Both the position numbers and the translations under genes were made by a program. Positions 7,233 to 14,649 of a stretch of 64,000 nucleotides of DNA are shown in pieces. Within the stretch, counting starts at the first letter, position 1. Each line of letters begins with the position of its first letter. The notes under the pieces are model-generated. The model was not told the DNA's origin. It searched no databases and was given only the letters and a program-made list of their open reading frames with translations. Source of the stretch: Micromonospora chaiyaphumensis (GTDB lineage: Bacteria; Actinomycetota; Actinomycetes; Mycobacteriales; Micromonosporaceae); NCBI RefSeq assembly GCF_900091435.1, contig NZ_FMCS01000001.1:124001-188000 (forward strand), given 5' to 3'.

Positions 7233-8021
7233 GTGGGCGTGGTAGCCGACAGGCGGACGGTCGGCCATCCCGGGGTGGGACGGGTCCTCGTGGTCATCCC
7301 CACCTACAACGAGGCCGACAACGTGCACCGGATCGTCGCCCGGGTGCGGGAGGCCGCGCCGGGCGTGGACATCCTCGTCGCCGACGACAACAGCCCCGAC
7401 GGCACCGGCGCCATCGCCGACGGCCTGGCCGGCGCCGACCCGCACGTGCACGTGCTGCACCGTCCCGGCAAGGACGGGCTCGGCGCGGCCTACCTGGCCG
7501 GCTTCGCCTGGGCCCGGGAGCGCGGCTACGACGCCGTGGTGGAGATGGACGCCGACGGCTCACACGCCCCGGAGGACCTGCCGGCGCTGCTGGACGCCGC
7601 CCGCGACGCCGACATGGTGATCGGCTCCCGGTGGACCCGCGGCGCGCGGGTGCTGAACTGGCCGCTGCGGCGGTTGCTGCTGTCCCGCGCCGGCAACCTG
7701 TACGCGCGGCTGGCGCTGGGCGTGCCGGTCTCCGACGCCACCGGCGGGTACCGGGTGTACCGGGCGGCCGCCCTGGACGCCATCGACCTGGCCTCGGTGC
7801 GGTCCCAGGGGTACGCGTTCCAGGTGGAGCTGTCCCGGCTGGCGCACCGCGCCGGGGTGCGCATGGTCGAGGTGCCGATCACGTTCGCCGAGCGGGAGCA
7901 CGGCGACAGCAAGATGAGCCCGCTGATCGTGGCCGAGGCGCTGTGGCGGATCACCACCTGGGGGCTGCGGGACCGGCGGGCCGCGGCGCGCCGCCCCGAC
8001 GCGCTGGCCCGCTGGCCGTGA
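7233..8021 (+). CDS. Polyprenol monophosphomannose synthase (GT2)
   Basis: A 262-residue soluble family-2 glycosyltransferase of the dolichol/polyprenol-phosphate mannose synthase type. The nucleotide-binding start VVIPTYNEADNV (near residue 22) and the metal-binding DADG (near 106, VVEMDADGSHAPED) are present. No C-terminal membrane domain follows, as in the stand-alone enzyme. It makes polyprenol-P-mannose for lipoglycans and protein O-mannosylation. GTG 7233 has GGGAGGCGG upstream. Its position behind lnt mirrors the two domains of mycobacterial Ppm1, so the two are probably cotranscribed and may interact. Confidence 0.9.
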   Translation: MGVVADRRTVGHPGVGRVLVVIPTYNEADNVHRIVARVREAAPGVDILVADDNSPDGTGAIADGLAGADPHVHVLHRPGKDGLGAAYLAGFAWARERGYDAVVEMDADGSHAPEDLPALLDAARDADMVIGSRWTRGARVLNWPLRRLLLSRAGNLYARLALGVPVSDATGGYRVYRAAALDAIDLASVRSQGYAFQVELSRLAHRAGVRMVEVPITFAEREHGDSKMSPLIVAEALWRITTWGLRDRRAAARRPDALARWP

Positions 8022-8029
8022 GCGCGGGC

Positions 8030-8057
8030 GTGTCATGCTGGAGGGGCGTGATGACAC
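8030..8057. promoter_or_regulatory. Small inverted repeat upstream of fxsA
   Basis: GTGTCAT (8030-8036) and ATGACAC (8051-8057) are perfect complements separated by 14 bases in the 55-bp gap between the mannosyltransferase and fxsA. It could be an operator or a weak hairpin. Chance occurrence cannot be excluded. Confidence 0.25.
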
Positions 8058-8076
8058 CCCGGGCGGATGAGGTGAG

Positions 8077-8592
8077 ATGCGCCGAGGACTGAAGTACGTA
8101 CCACCGGCCCTGCTGCTGCTGACGCTGCTGGAGCTGACCGTTTTCATCCTGGTGGGCCGCGGCGTCGGGTTCGGGTTCGCGGTGCTGCTGGTGTTCGCGG
8201 CCTCGCTGCTGGGCCTGGTGCTGCTGCGCCGGGAGGGCATGCGGGCCTGGCGCGGCTTCCGGGCCGCCGCGGAGTCCGGGCAGCCGCCGGGCCGGCAGGT
8301 CACCGACGGCCTCGTGGGCCTGCTGGGTGCGCTGCTGCTGGCGCTGCCCGGCCTGGTCAGCGGCGTGGCGGGGCTGCTGTTGCTGGTGCCGCCGGTGCGG
8401 CGGCTCGCCGGCGCCGGGGTGCGCCGGGCCACCGAGCGCCGGGTGTCGTCGATGGTCGCCGGTGACCTGTTCGGGCCGCGCCGGGTGCGGGTGCGCCGCG
8501 GCGCGCCGCAACCCACCCCGGCCCCGCAGCAGCCGCCCGTGACCGAGCCGGGCCGGGCCATCGAGGGGGAGATCATCGAACCCGGCCGGTGA
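8077..8592 (+). CDS. fxsA: FxsA-family inner-membrane protein
   Basis: A 171-residue protein with two N-terminal transmembrane helices (about residues 7-50), a short loop with the family-typical LRREGMRAWR, a third hydrophobic region (about 80-105) containing PGLVSGVAGLLLLVPPVRR, and a polar, proline-rich tail. This matches FxsA (suppressor of F exclusion of phage T7), a conserved membrane protein without a defined biochemical function. It is in the same direction as lnt and the mannosyltransferase and ends at a strong terminator. Confidence 0.85.
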   Translation: MRRGLKYVPPALLLLTLLELTVFILVGRGVGFGFAVLLVFAASLLGLVLLRREGMRAWRGFRAAAESGQPPGRQVTDGLVGLLGALLLALPGLVSGVAGLLLLVPPVRRLAGAGVRRATERRVSSMVAGDLFGPRRVRVRRGAPQPTPAPQQPPVTEPGRAIEGEIIEPGR

Positions 8593-8611
8593 GAACCGGA
8601 CAGACATGACG

Positions 8612-8642
8612 AAGCGCCCCCGGGGTGATCCCGGGGGCGCTT
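8612..8642. terminator. Bidirectional terminator between fxsA and rbpA
   Basis: AAGCGCCCCCGGG (8612-8624) and CCCGGGGGCGCTT (8630-8642) form a perfect 13-bp stem with a 5-base loop. It lies 20 bp after fxsA and 18 bp after the rbpA stop, which face each other. The AA/TT ends provide short U-tracts in both directions. Confidence 0.85.
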
Positions 8643-8659
8643 GTCGTCGTTACGGATGC

Positions 8660-9001
8660 TCAGGCGCGACCGCGGCGGGTGCGGACCTCCTGGAGCCGCT
8701 CGGCGAGGATGTCCTCCAGCTCGGCGATCGAGCGCCGCTCCAGCAGCATGTCCCAGTGGGTGCGCGGCGGCTTGGCCTTCTTCTGCTCGGGCTCGCTGCC
8801 GTCGACCAGGCGGGCGACGCTGCCGTCGAACTTGCACTCCCAGGTCGTCGGGACCTCGGCGTCGACGGCGAACGGCACCTCGAACTGGTGCCCCTTCGCG
8901 CAGAGGTACTCGCGGGTCTGACGCGGCGCGAGCTCCGTGTTGCGGTCGGATTCGTAGCTGACTGCGCCCAGCCGGCTACCGCGCAGCATACGCTCGCCCA
9001 T
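8660..9001 (-). CDS. rbpA: RNA polymerase-binding protein RbpA
   Basis: A 113-residue protein with the complete RbpA pattern: N-terminal tail (GSRLGAVSYESDR), zinc-type core domain (REYLCAKGHQFEVPFAVDAEVPTTWEC...DG), basic linker (KKAKPPRTHWDML) and C-terminal sigma-interaction helix (LLERRSIAELEDILAERLQEVR). RbpA is restricted to Actinobacteria, binds RNA polymerase and group 1/2 sigma factors, and stabilises the open complex. The gene stands alone, convergent with fxsA. The 220-bp spacer to the next gene must hold its promoter. Confidence 0.96.
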   Translation of the reverse strand: MGERMLRGSRLGAVSYESDRNTELAPRQTREYLCAKGHQFEVPFAVDAEVPTTWECKFDGSVARLVDGSEPEQKKAKPPRTHWDMLLERRSIAELEDILAERLQEVRTRRGRA

Positions 9002-9217
9002 GATCGACTTCCCCTCGTTCGTGGTGCTGGTCTTCAGGTGTAACGGTCCGTCACCGCCGGCCCATTCCCGGCCACGCCGAAGGCCCGGCGCGGGGTCGGG
9101 ATCCTCAAGGGTAGCCGGTCATGACAGCTGCCCGGCGGGGTCGTCCCCGGCCGGGCCGAATCGGTGGAGTGTTTCGACTGTCAACGGGGATGTTAGCCGC
9201 CTCCACGCCCTGCGGAG
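9002..9217. other. Divergent intergenic region between rbpA and the POT transporter
   Basis: About 215 bp with no ORF. It must contain the rbpA promoter (minus strand) and that of the transporter (plus strand). A GTTACACCT stretch read on the minus strand near 9035 could serve as the rbpA -10 region, but no confident -35 is visible. Confidence 0.4.
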
Positions 9218-9223
9218 GTGACG

Positions 9224-10705
9224 ATGCCCGGTGACGCGCCGGCCGAGGTGCGACCCCCCGGCGGGAAGACCTTCTTCGGTCACCCGCGGGCCCTGTCCAC
9301 CCTGTTCCTCACCGAGATGTGGGAGCGGTTCAGCTTCTACGGCATGCGGGCCATCCTGGTGCTGTACCTGACCGCGTCGGTCGCCGACGAGGGCCTGGCC
9401 ATCGGCGAGTCCACCGCCAACGCCGTCTACGGCACCTACAACGCCATGGTCTACCTCATGGCGCTGCCCGGCGGGTGGGTGGCCGACCGGCTCATCGGCG
9501 CACGGCGCAGCGTCCTCTGGGGTGGCGTGGTCATCGCGGCCGGCCACTACGTGATGGCCGTCCCCGCCCGGTGGAGCGTGTTCGCCGGCATGACGCTCAT
9601 CGTGCTCGGCACCGGCCTGCTCAAACCCAACATCTCGACCATGGTGGGCGACCTCTACGACCGGGACTCGCCGCGCCGCGACGCGGGCTTCTCGATCTTC
9701 TACATGGGCATCAACCTGGGCGCGTTCATCGCCCCGCTGATCACCGGCTTCCTCGGCGAGAAGATCAACTGGCATCTGGGCTTCGGCGCCGCCGCCATCG
9801 GCATGACCTTCGGCGTGCTCCAGTACGTGCTGGGCCGGCGCAACCTGGGCGACGCCGGCGCCCGCCCGGCCGACCCGCTGCTCGGCGCGGACCGGCGGCG
9901 GGCGCTGACCCGCATCGCCGTGGTCACCGTGGTGGTGCTCGTGGTGCTGGCCGTGCTCGCCCTGATCGGCCTGTTCACCGTCGACACGGTGGTGAACCTG
10001 CTCACCGTCGTCACCGTGCTGGTCACCATCGCCTACTTCGCCCGGATCCTCACCGACCGGGAGATCAGCGGCACCGAGCGCAGCCGCATGAAGGCGTACG
10101 TGTGGCTGTTCGTCTTCGCCGCCGCGTTCTGGCTGATCTACGACCAGGCCGGGTCGGTGCTGAACATCTTCGCCGAGGACCAGACCGACCGGAACGTGGG
10201 CGGCTTCACCTTCCCGGCGTCCTGGCTCCAGTCGGTGAACCCGATCCTGATCATCATCGGGGCGCCGCTGGCCGCCGCGCTGTGGCTGAAGCTCGGCCAC
10301 CGGGTCTCCACGCCGACGAAGTTCGCCGTCGGCCTGGTGCTCAACGGTCTGTCGTTCGTGCTGATGGCCGCCGCCGCGCAGGCCGCCGTCGGCGGCGACC
10401 TGGTGTCCCCGTGGTGGCTGGTCGCCGTGTACGCGATCCAGGTCGCCGGTGAGCTGGCGCTGAGCCCCGTCGGCCTGTCGGCCACCACGAAGCTGGCCCC
10501 GGTCAAGTACGCCAGCCAGATGCTGGGCCTGTGGTTCCTCGCCACCGCCGTCGGCGACGCGATCGGCGGCCAGGTCGCCCGGCTCGCCGACCGCTGGTCC
10601 GAGCCGACCTACTTCCTGACCTTCGGCCTGGCCTCGGTGGTGCTCGGGCTCGCCGCGGTGATGTTCACCCGCCAGATCCGGCACCTCATGGCCGGCATCC
10701 ACTGA
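9224..10705 (+). CDS. POT/PTR-family proton-dependent oligopeptide transporter
   Basis: A 493-residue, 12-14 helix transporter of the POT family. The signature after the first helix is clear (FLTEMWERFSFYGMRAILVLYL, here given in two parts: FLTEMWERFSFYGMR and AILVLYL), and the second signature FSIFYMGINLGAFIAPLI lies near residue 165. Such proteins import di- and tripeptides with protons. ATG 9224 is chosen because GGAGG is 5 bases upstream; the GTG at 9218 overlaps that site. The gene is monocistronic and ends 7 bp from a convergent gene. Confidence 0.9.
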   Translation: MPGDAPAEVRPPGGKTFFGHPRALSTLFLTEMWERFSFYGMRAILVLYLTASVADEGLAIGESTANAVYGTYNAMVYLMALPGGWVADRLIGARRSVLWGGVVIAAGHYVMAVPARWSVFAGMTLIVLGTGLLKPNISTMVGDLYDRDSPRRDAGFSIFYMGINLGAFIAPLITGFLGEKINWHLGFGAAAIGMTFGVLQYVLGRRNLGDAGARPADPLLGADRRRALTRIAVVTVVVLVVLAVLALIGLFTVDTVVNLLTVVTVLVTIAYFARILTDREISGTERSRMKAYVWLFVFAAAFWLIYDQAGSVLNIFAEDQTDRNVGGFTFPASWLQSVNPILIIIGAPLAAALWLKLGHRVSTPTKFAVGLVLNGLSFVLMAAAAQAAVGGDLVSPWWLVAVYAIQVAGELALSPVGLSATTKLAPVKYASQMLGLWFLATAVGDAIGGQVARLADRWSEPTYFLTFGLASVVLGLAAVMFTRQIRHLMAGIH

Positions 10706-10712
10706 CCGGGAA

Positions 10713-11303
10713 TCACCCGGCCGGTGTGGGTGGCAGCGGCAGCGGCAGGCCGGGCAGCCCGTCGATGCTGGTGGCGACGTGGTCCTTGCCCTCGAAGTAC
10801 CTGCTCAGCGACGCGTCGTCCTCGCGGGCGAACCGCCGCCCGTGCAGGTCACGGTCGGCCTCGTAGGTCATCAGCGGCACGGCGTAGCCGCAGGTGTCGC
10901 GGATCAGCTCGGCGTGGACCACGACGATCGCCCGCAGGCCGTGCGGGCCCGGGTCGATGCCGGGGAAATGGCCCAGCAGCTGTGGCCAGCGCGGATCGTC
11001 GCGGAACACCGGCTCGCCGCGACCGTGCACCCGGACGATGTTCGGCGGGCCGTCGAACGCGCACCACATCAGCGTGATGCGGCCGTTCTCCCGCAGGTGC
11101 GCGACGGTCTCGGCGTTGCTGCCGGCGAAGTCCAGGTAGGCGACCGTCAGCTCGTCGAGCACCGCGAAGGAGCCGCGCAGGCCCTTGGGGGAGAGGTTGA
11201 TGGTGCCGTCGCCGGCGAGGGGGGCGGTGGCCGTGAAGAACATCGGCTGCGCCTCGATGAAGGTCCGCAGCCGCCCGTCGATGCGCTCGTACGTCTTACC
11301 CAT
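10713..11303 (-). CDS. Pyridoxamine 5'-phosphate oxidase-like FMN-binding protein
   Basis: A 196-residue split-barrel flavin-binding protein. The N-terminal part (FFTATAPLAGDGTINLSPKGLRGSF in pieces around residues 22-46) and the middle strand (RENGRITLMWCAFDGPPNIVRVHG) fit the pyridoxamine phosphate oxidase-like family, whose members often reduce small substrates with F420 or FMN or bind haem. True PdxH motifs are not evident, so it is probably not the vitamin B6 enzyme. No operon partners. Confidence 0.75.
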   Translation of the reverse strand: MGKTYERIDGRLRTFIEAQPMFFTATAPLAGDGTINLSPKGLRGSFAVLDELTVAYLDFAGSNAETVAHLRENGRITLMWCAFDGPPNIVRVHGRGEPVFRDDPRWPQLLGHFPGIDPGPHGLRAIVVVHAELIRDTCGYAVPLMTYEADRDLHGRRFAREDDASLSRYFEGKDHVATSIDGLPGLPLPLPPTPAG

Positions 11304-11376
11304 GCCCTGATCATGCTCGCCGGCGGCGATCTCCTGCCGCCCCGTCCCAGCCCGTGGCCGGCGGGCGGTCCGCGCG

Positions 11377-12528
11377 TCAGCCGGTGCGGGAGCCGAGCCG
11401 CGCCAGGGCGCTGGCCAGGTCGCTGACCTGGTCGGCGAGCTGGCCGGCGCGACGCTGGGCGGCGTCGCGGTCGGTCTCGGCGGCGGCCAGCCGTACCGTC
11501 AGCTCGGCCAGCCGGGCCTCGACGGCGGCGGCGGCCTGCCGCGCGGCCGTCAGGTCCGCGGCGAGGGCGTCCCGCTCCTCCCGGGCGGCTGCGGCCGCCG
11601 CGACGGCCTCCGCCCGGCCGGCCTCGACCCGCTCCCGCGCGGCCTGCGCCTGCGCGGCCTCCTCGCGAGCCTGCTCGGCGGCCTCCTGCCCGGCCCGCCG
11701 CGCCTGCTCGGCCTCGGCGCGGGCCCGGTCGGCCTCGTCACGGGCCGCCGTGGCGGCGGCACGGGCCGTCTCGGCGTCGGCGCGGGCCCGGTCGGCGTCG
11801 GCACGCAGGCCCTCGGCCCGATCGAGGGCCTCGCCCGCCGAGCGGGTGGCCCGCTCGGCGTCGACCCGGGCGGCGTCGCGTTCGGCGGTCAGGTCGGCGA
11901 CCCGCCGACGCTCACCGTCGCGTTCGGCCCGCACGGTCCGCAGCTCGTCGCGCGCGGCGTCGCGGTCCCGCTCGGCCTGCACCCGCAGCGCCTGCGCCGC
12001 CCCGGCCGCACCCCGCGCCTCGTCCCGGGCCGCCTCGGCGTGCCGGGCCCGGTCGGCCGCCGCGGTGGACGCCGCCTCGGCCCGGTCGGCCCGCTCCCGG
12101 GCGGTGTCGCGTTCGGCCCGCGCCGCCTGCGCGTCCTGGCGGGCCCGGGCGGCGGCCGCGGCGGCGTCCTCGGCGTCCCGGCGGGCCTCGTCGCGTTCGG
12201 CGTGTGCCGCCGCCACCTGGGTGGCCGTCTCGGCGCGCACCTCGGCGAGCTGCCGCTCCACCCCGGCCGGGGACAGCTCGGCGTGCAGCGCCTCGGTGAG
12301 GGTCTCCACGATCTGGTCGAGCCGGTCGACCGCCTCCCAGGTGCGGGCCACCTGCCCCGGTAGCCCGGGGGCGTTGCGGTGGCGCATCCGGGAGTTGCGC
12401 GAGGCCCGCTGGCAGGCGCCGTCGTTGTCCCGGCAGTACCGGAAGGGGCGGCCCGCGCCGGCGCGCTGCGGCACGTCCCGTCCACAGTGGGCGCAGGGGC
12501 GGGTCTCGGGGGCGGGCTGGGCGTCCAT
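11377..12528 (-). CDS. Zinc-knuckle plus long coiled-coil protein of unknown function
   Basis: A 383-residue protein. The first 40 residues hold a cysteine-rich motif (CAHCGRDVPQRAGAGRPFRYC in pieces, then a C in DGACQRAS) that looks like a small zinc-binding domain. From about residue 60 to the end it is one uninterrupted coiled coil of alanine, arginine, glutamate and aspartate heptads with few prolines. No signal peptide or membrane segment is present. Coding is supported by uniform GC3 and the absence of stops. The family is unknown to me; the architecture suggests a DNA- or protein-binding head on a rod, perhaps a structural or chromosome-organising protein. Confidence 0.7.
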   Translation of the reverse strand: MDAQPAPETRPCAHCGRDVPQRAGAGRPFRYCRDNDGACQRASRNSRMRHRNAPGLPGQVARTWEAVDRLDQIVETLTEALHAELSPAGVERQLAEVRAETATQVAAAHAERDEARRDAEDAAAAAARARQDAQAARAERDTARERADRAEAASTAAADRARHAEAARDEARGAAGAAQALRVQAERDRDAARDELRTVRAERDGERRRVADLTAERDAARVDAERATRSAGEALDRAEGLRADADRARADAETARAAATAARDEADRARAEAEQARRAGQEAAEQAREEAAQAQAARERVEAGRAEAVAAAAAAREERDALAADLTAARQAAAAVEARLAELTVRLAAAETDRDAAQRRAGQLADQVSDLASALARLGSRTG

Positions 12529-12554
12529 CGGCGGCGAAGTCTAGTTGCCGCGGG

Positions 12555-13133
12555 TCACGACGGCGTCGACGGGCCGGTGCGGACGACGGCCTGGTCGCCG
12601 TGCGGCCCGAACAGGTGCAGGATCTCGACGGTGTCCGTGCCGGCCGGGCCGAACCAGTGCGGCTCGCCGGTGTCGAACTCGGCGACCTCGCCGGGGGAGA
12701 GGGTGAACTCGCGGTCACCGAGGACGAGGCGGAGGCGGCCGGCGAGGACGTAGAGCCATTCGTAGCCTGCGTGGGTGACGAGGCTCGGCTCGCGCGGCGC
12801 GAGGACCTGCTTGAAGACCTGGACCCGCCCCGGATACTGGGTCAGCGGCACCACCACGCCGCCTCGGCGCCGCCGATGGGGTCGCAGGTGGACGCGGGGG
12901 TCGCCGGTGGCCGGCGCCGCCACCAACTGGTCCAGGGCGACGCGGTGGGCGCGGGCCAGGGGGATCAGCAGCTCCAGGGTGGGGCGCCGCTTGCCCGACT
13001 CGAGCCGGGACAGCTTGCTCACCGAGATGCCGGTCCGGGTCGCGAGGGCCTCCAGCGTGAGCCCGCGGTCGCGGCGCAGCGCCCGCAGCCGGGGCCTGAT
13101 GCCGTCGAGGAGTTCGGCCACGTCAGCTTCCAT
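12555..13133 (-). CDS. XRE-family transcriptional regulator with C-terminal cupin domain
   Basis: About 192 residues. An N-terminal helix-turn-helix (residues 14-68: LRALRRDRGLTLEALA, then GISVSKLSRLESGKRRPTLE) is followed by a cupin sensor (about 105-180: THAGYEWLYVLAGRL...GDREFTLSPGEVAEFDTGEPHWF). ATG 13133 is used; ATG 13142 would add three residues and abut the palindrome. The gene is divergent from a DHA2-family pump, with a 17-bp perfect palindrome directly in front of its start. It very probably represses itself and the pump, with an effector bound by the cupin domain. Confidence 0.88.
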   Translation of the reverse strand: MEADVAELLDGIRPRLRALRRDRGLTLEALATRTGISVSKLSRLESGKRRPTLELLIPLARAHRVALDQLVAAPATGDPRVHLRPHRRRRGGVVVPLTQYPGRVQVFKQVLAPREPSLVTHAGYEWLYVLAGRLRLVLGDREFTLSPGEVAEFDTGEPHWFGPAGTDTVEILHLFGPHGDQAVVRTGPSTPS

Positions 13134-13143
13134 GCCTGCCATC

Positions 13144-13160
13144 TTTGCGGTTTCCGCAAA
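13144..13160. promoter_or_regulatory. Palindromic operator between XRE regulator and DHA2 pump
   Basis: TTTGCGG-TTT-CCGCAAA is a perfect 7-bp inverted repeat with a 3-bp centre. It is unusually AT-containing for this DNA and located 11 bp from the regulator start at 13133 and 70 bp from the pump start. Its symmetry and place suggest the binding site of the adjacent XRE protein. Confidence 0.7.
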
Positions 13161-13230
13161 AGTGCTGGGGCCGGGGCTCCGCCCGGCCCGAGCATGGCGG
13201 GGCAGGTTCCCCGACCCTGGAGGTGAGCGG

Positions 13231-14649
13231 ATGGCCACGACATCCCTGACGGTGCGACCCGACCTGACCGTGCGCCGGCGGTGGGCGGTGCTGGCGATCT
13301 GCGCGCTCAGCATGCTGCTGGTCGGCCTGGACACCACGATCGTCAACGTCGGCCTGCCCGCCGTCGGCCACGGGTTGGGGGTGGGCACCCGGAGCCTGGA
13401 GTGGGTGGTGGACGCCTACACCGTGGCGGTGGCCAGCCTGCTGATCTCCTCCGGAGCGCTGGCCGACCGGCTGGGCCGGCGCCGGGTCTTCCGCTGCGGC
13501 CTGCTCGTCTTCGGCGCTGCGTCGCTGGCGTGCGCGGTCGCGCCGTCACTCGGCGCGCTCGTCGCGGCGCGGGCCGTCCAGGGGATCGGCGCGTCGATGC
13601 TCAGCCCGGTGGCCCTGGCCATCGTGGTGAACGCGATGCCCGACCCGCGGGAGCGGGCGCAGGCCATCGGGATCTGGGCGTCCGTGTTCGGGCTCAGCAT
13701 GGCGGCCGGACCGGTCGCCGGCGGCGCGCTCATCGGGGCGTTCGGCTGGCGGTCGGTGTTCTGGATCAACGTCCCGGTCGTGGTGGCCGCGCTCGTGCTG
13801 AGCGCGCTGTTCGTACCGGAGTCCCGGGCGGCGCGGGCCCGGCGACTCGACCTGCCCGGGCAGGTTCTGCTCACCGTCATGGTGTGCGTCAGCGTCGCCG
13901 TGCTCATCGAGGGTCCGCGCGTCGGCTGGGCGTCACCGCCGGCCTGGGCCGCGTACCTGGTCGCCGCCACGGCCGCGGCGGGTTTCGTGGCGGTCGAGCG
14001 GCGTCGCCCCGAGCCGCTGATGGAGCTGGGGCTGTTCCGGCGGCCGGCCTTCACCACGGCGGTGCTGGGCGCGGTGGCCGTGTTCGTCGCGCTCACCGTC
14101 AGCCTGCTGCTCACCACGCTGTACCTGCAGCACGGGCACGGCTGGACCCCGCTCGCGGCGGGGACCGCGACCCTGCCCCTGGCGCTGGGCGCGACGGTCT
14201 GCGCGCCGCTGTCGGGCCGGCTGGCAGGGCGGTACGGGGCGCGCCGGCCCCTCCTGCTCGCCGGGACGTTCCTCACCGTCGGCGGGCTCAGCCTGGTCGG
14301 CCTGCGGCCCGACCCGGATCCCCGGCAACTCGTGCCGGCCTACCTGCTCATCGGCATCGGCTTCGGCTTCGCCAACGCGCCCATCACCAACACGGCGGTG
14401 AGCGGCCTGCCCCCGGCCCGCGCCGGCGTCGCCGGGGCGATCACCTCCACCGCCCGGCAGCTCGGCTCGGCCATCGGCATCGCCGTCGCCGGCGGGCTCG
14501 TCGCCGGGGTCGCACCGGCGGGCCTGGCCCGCGCGTCCCGCCCGGGGTGGGTCCTGGTCGCGGCCTGCGGCCTGTTCCTGTTCGTCGTCGCGCGCGCCGC
14601 CCGTCACTCGCCGCCGGCGTCGGCGCGGGCCGTGGCGTCGAGGGTGTAG
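13231..14649 (+). CDS. DHA2-family (EmrB/QacA-type) MFS efflux pump
   Basis: A 472-residue, 14-helix drug:H+ antiporter type. Helix 1 carries LDTTIVNVGLPAV (near residue 33), the loop 2-3 motif is ADRLGRRRVF (near 78), and motif C lies near 150-165 (GLSMAAGPVAGGALI). ATG 13231 has an excellent ribosome-binding site (GGAGGTGAG). It is divergent from the XRE-cupin regulator and shares its operator region. Likely exports a toxic compound; substrate unknown. Its 3' end overlaps the convergent GPH transporter gene by 46 bp. Confidence 0.9.
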   Translation: MATTSLTVRPDLTVRRRWAVLAICALSMLLVGLDTTIVNVGLPAVGHGLGVGTRSLEWVVDAYTVAVASLLISSGALADRLGRRRVFRCGLLVFGAASLACAVAPSLGALVAARAVQGIGASMLSPVALAIVVNAMPDPRERAQAIGIWASVFGLSMAAGPVAGGALIGAFGWRSVFWINVPVVVAALVLSALFVPESRAARARRLDLPGQVLLTVMVCVSVAVLIEGPRVGWASPPAWAAYLVAATAAAGFVAVERRRPEPLMELGLFRRPAFTTAVLGAVAVFVALTVSLLLTTLYLQHGHGWTPLAAGTATLPLALGATVCAPLSGRLAGRYGARRPLLLAGTFLTVGGLSLVGLRPDPDPRQLVPAYLLIGIGFGFANAPITNTAVSGLPPARAGVAGAITSTARQLGSAIGIAVAGGLVAGVAPAGLARASRPGWVLVAACGLFLFVVARAARHSPPASARAVASRV

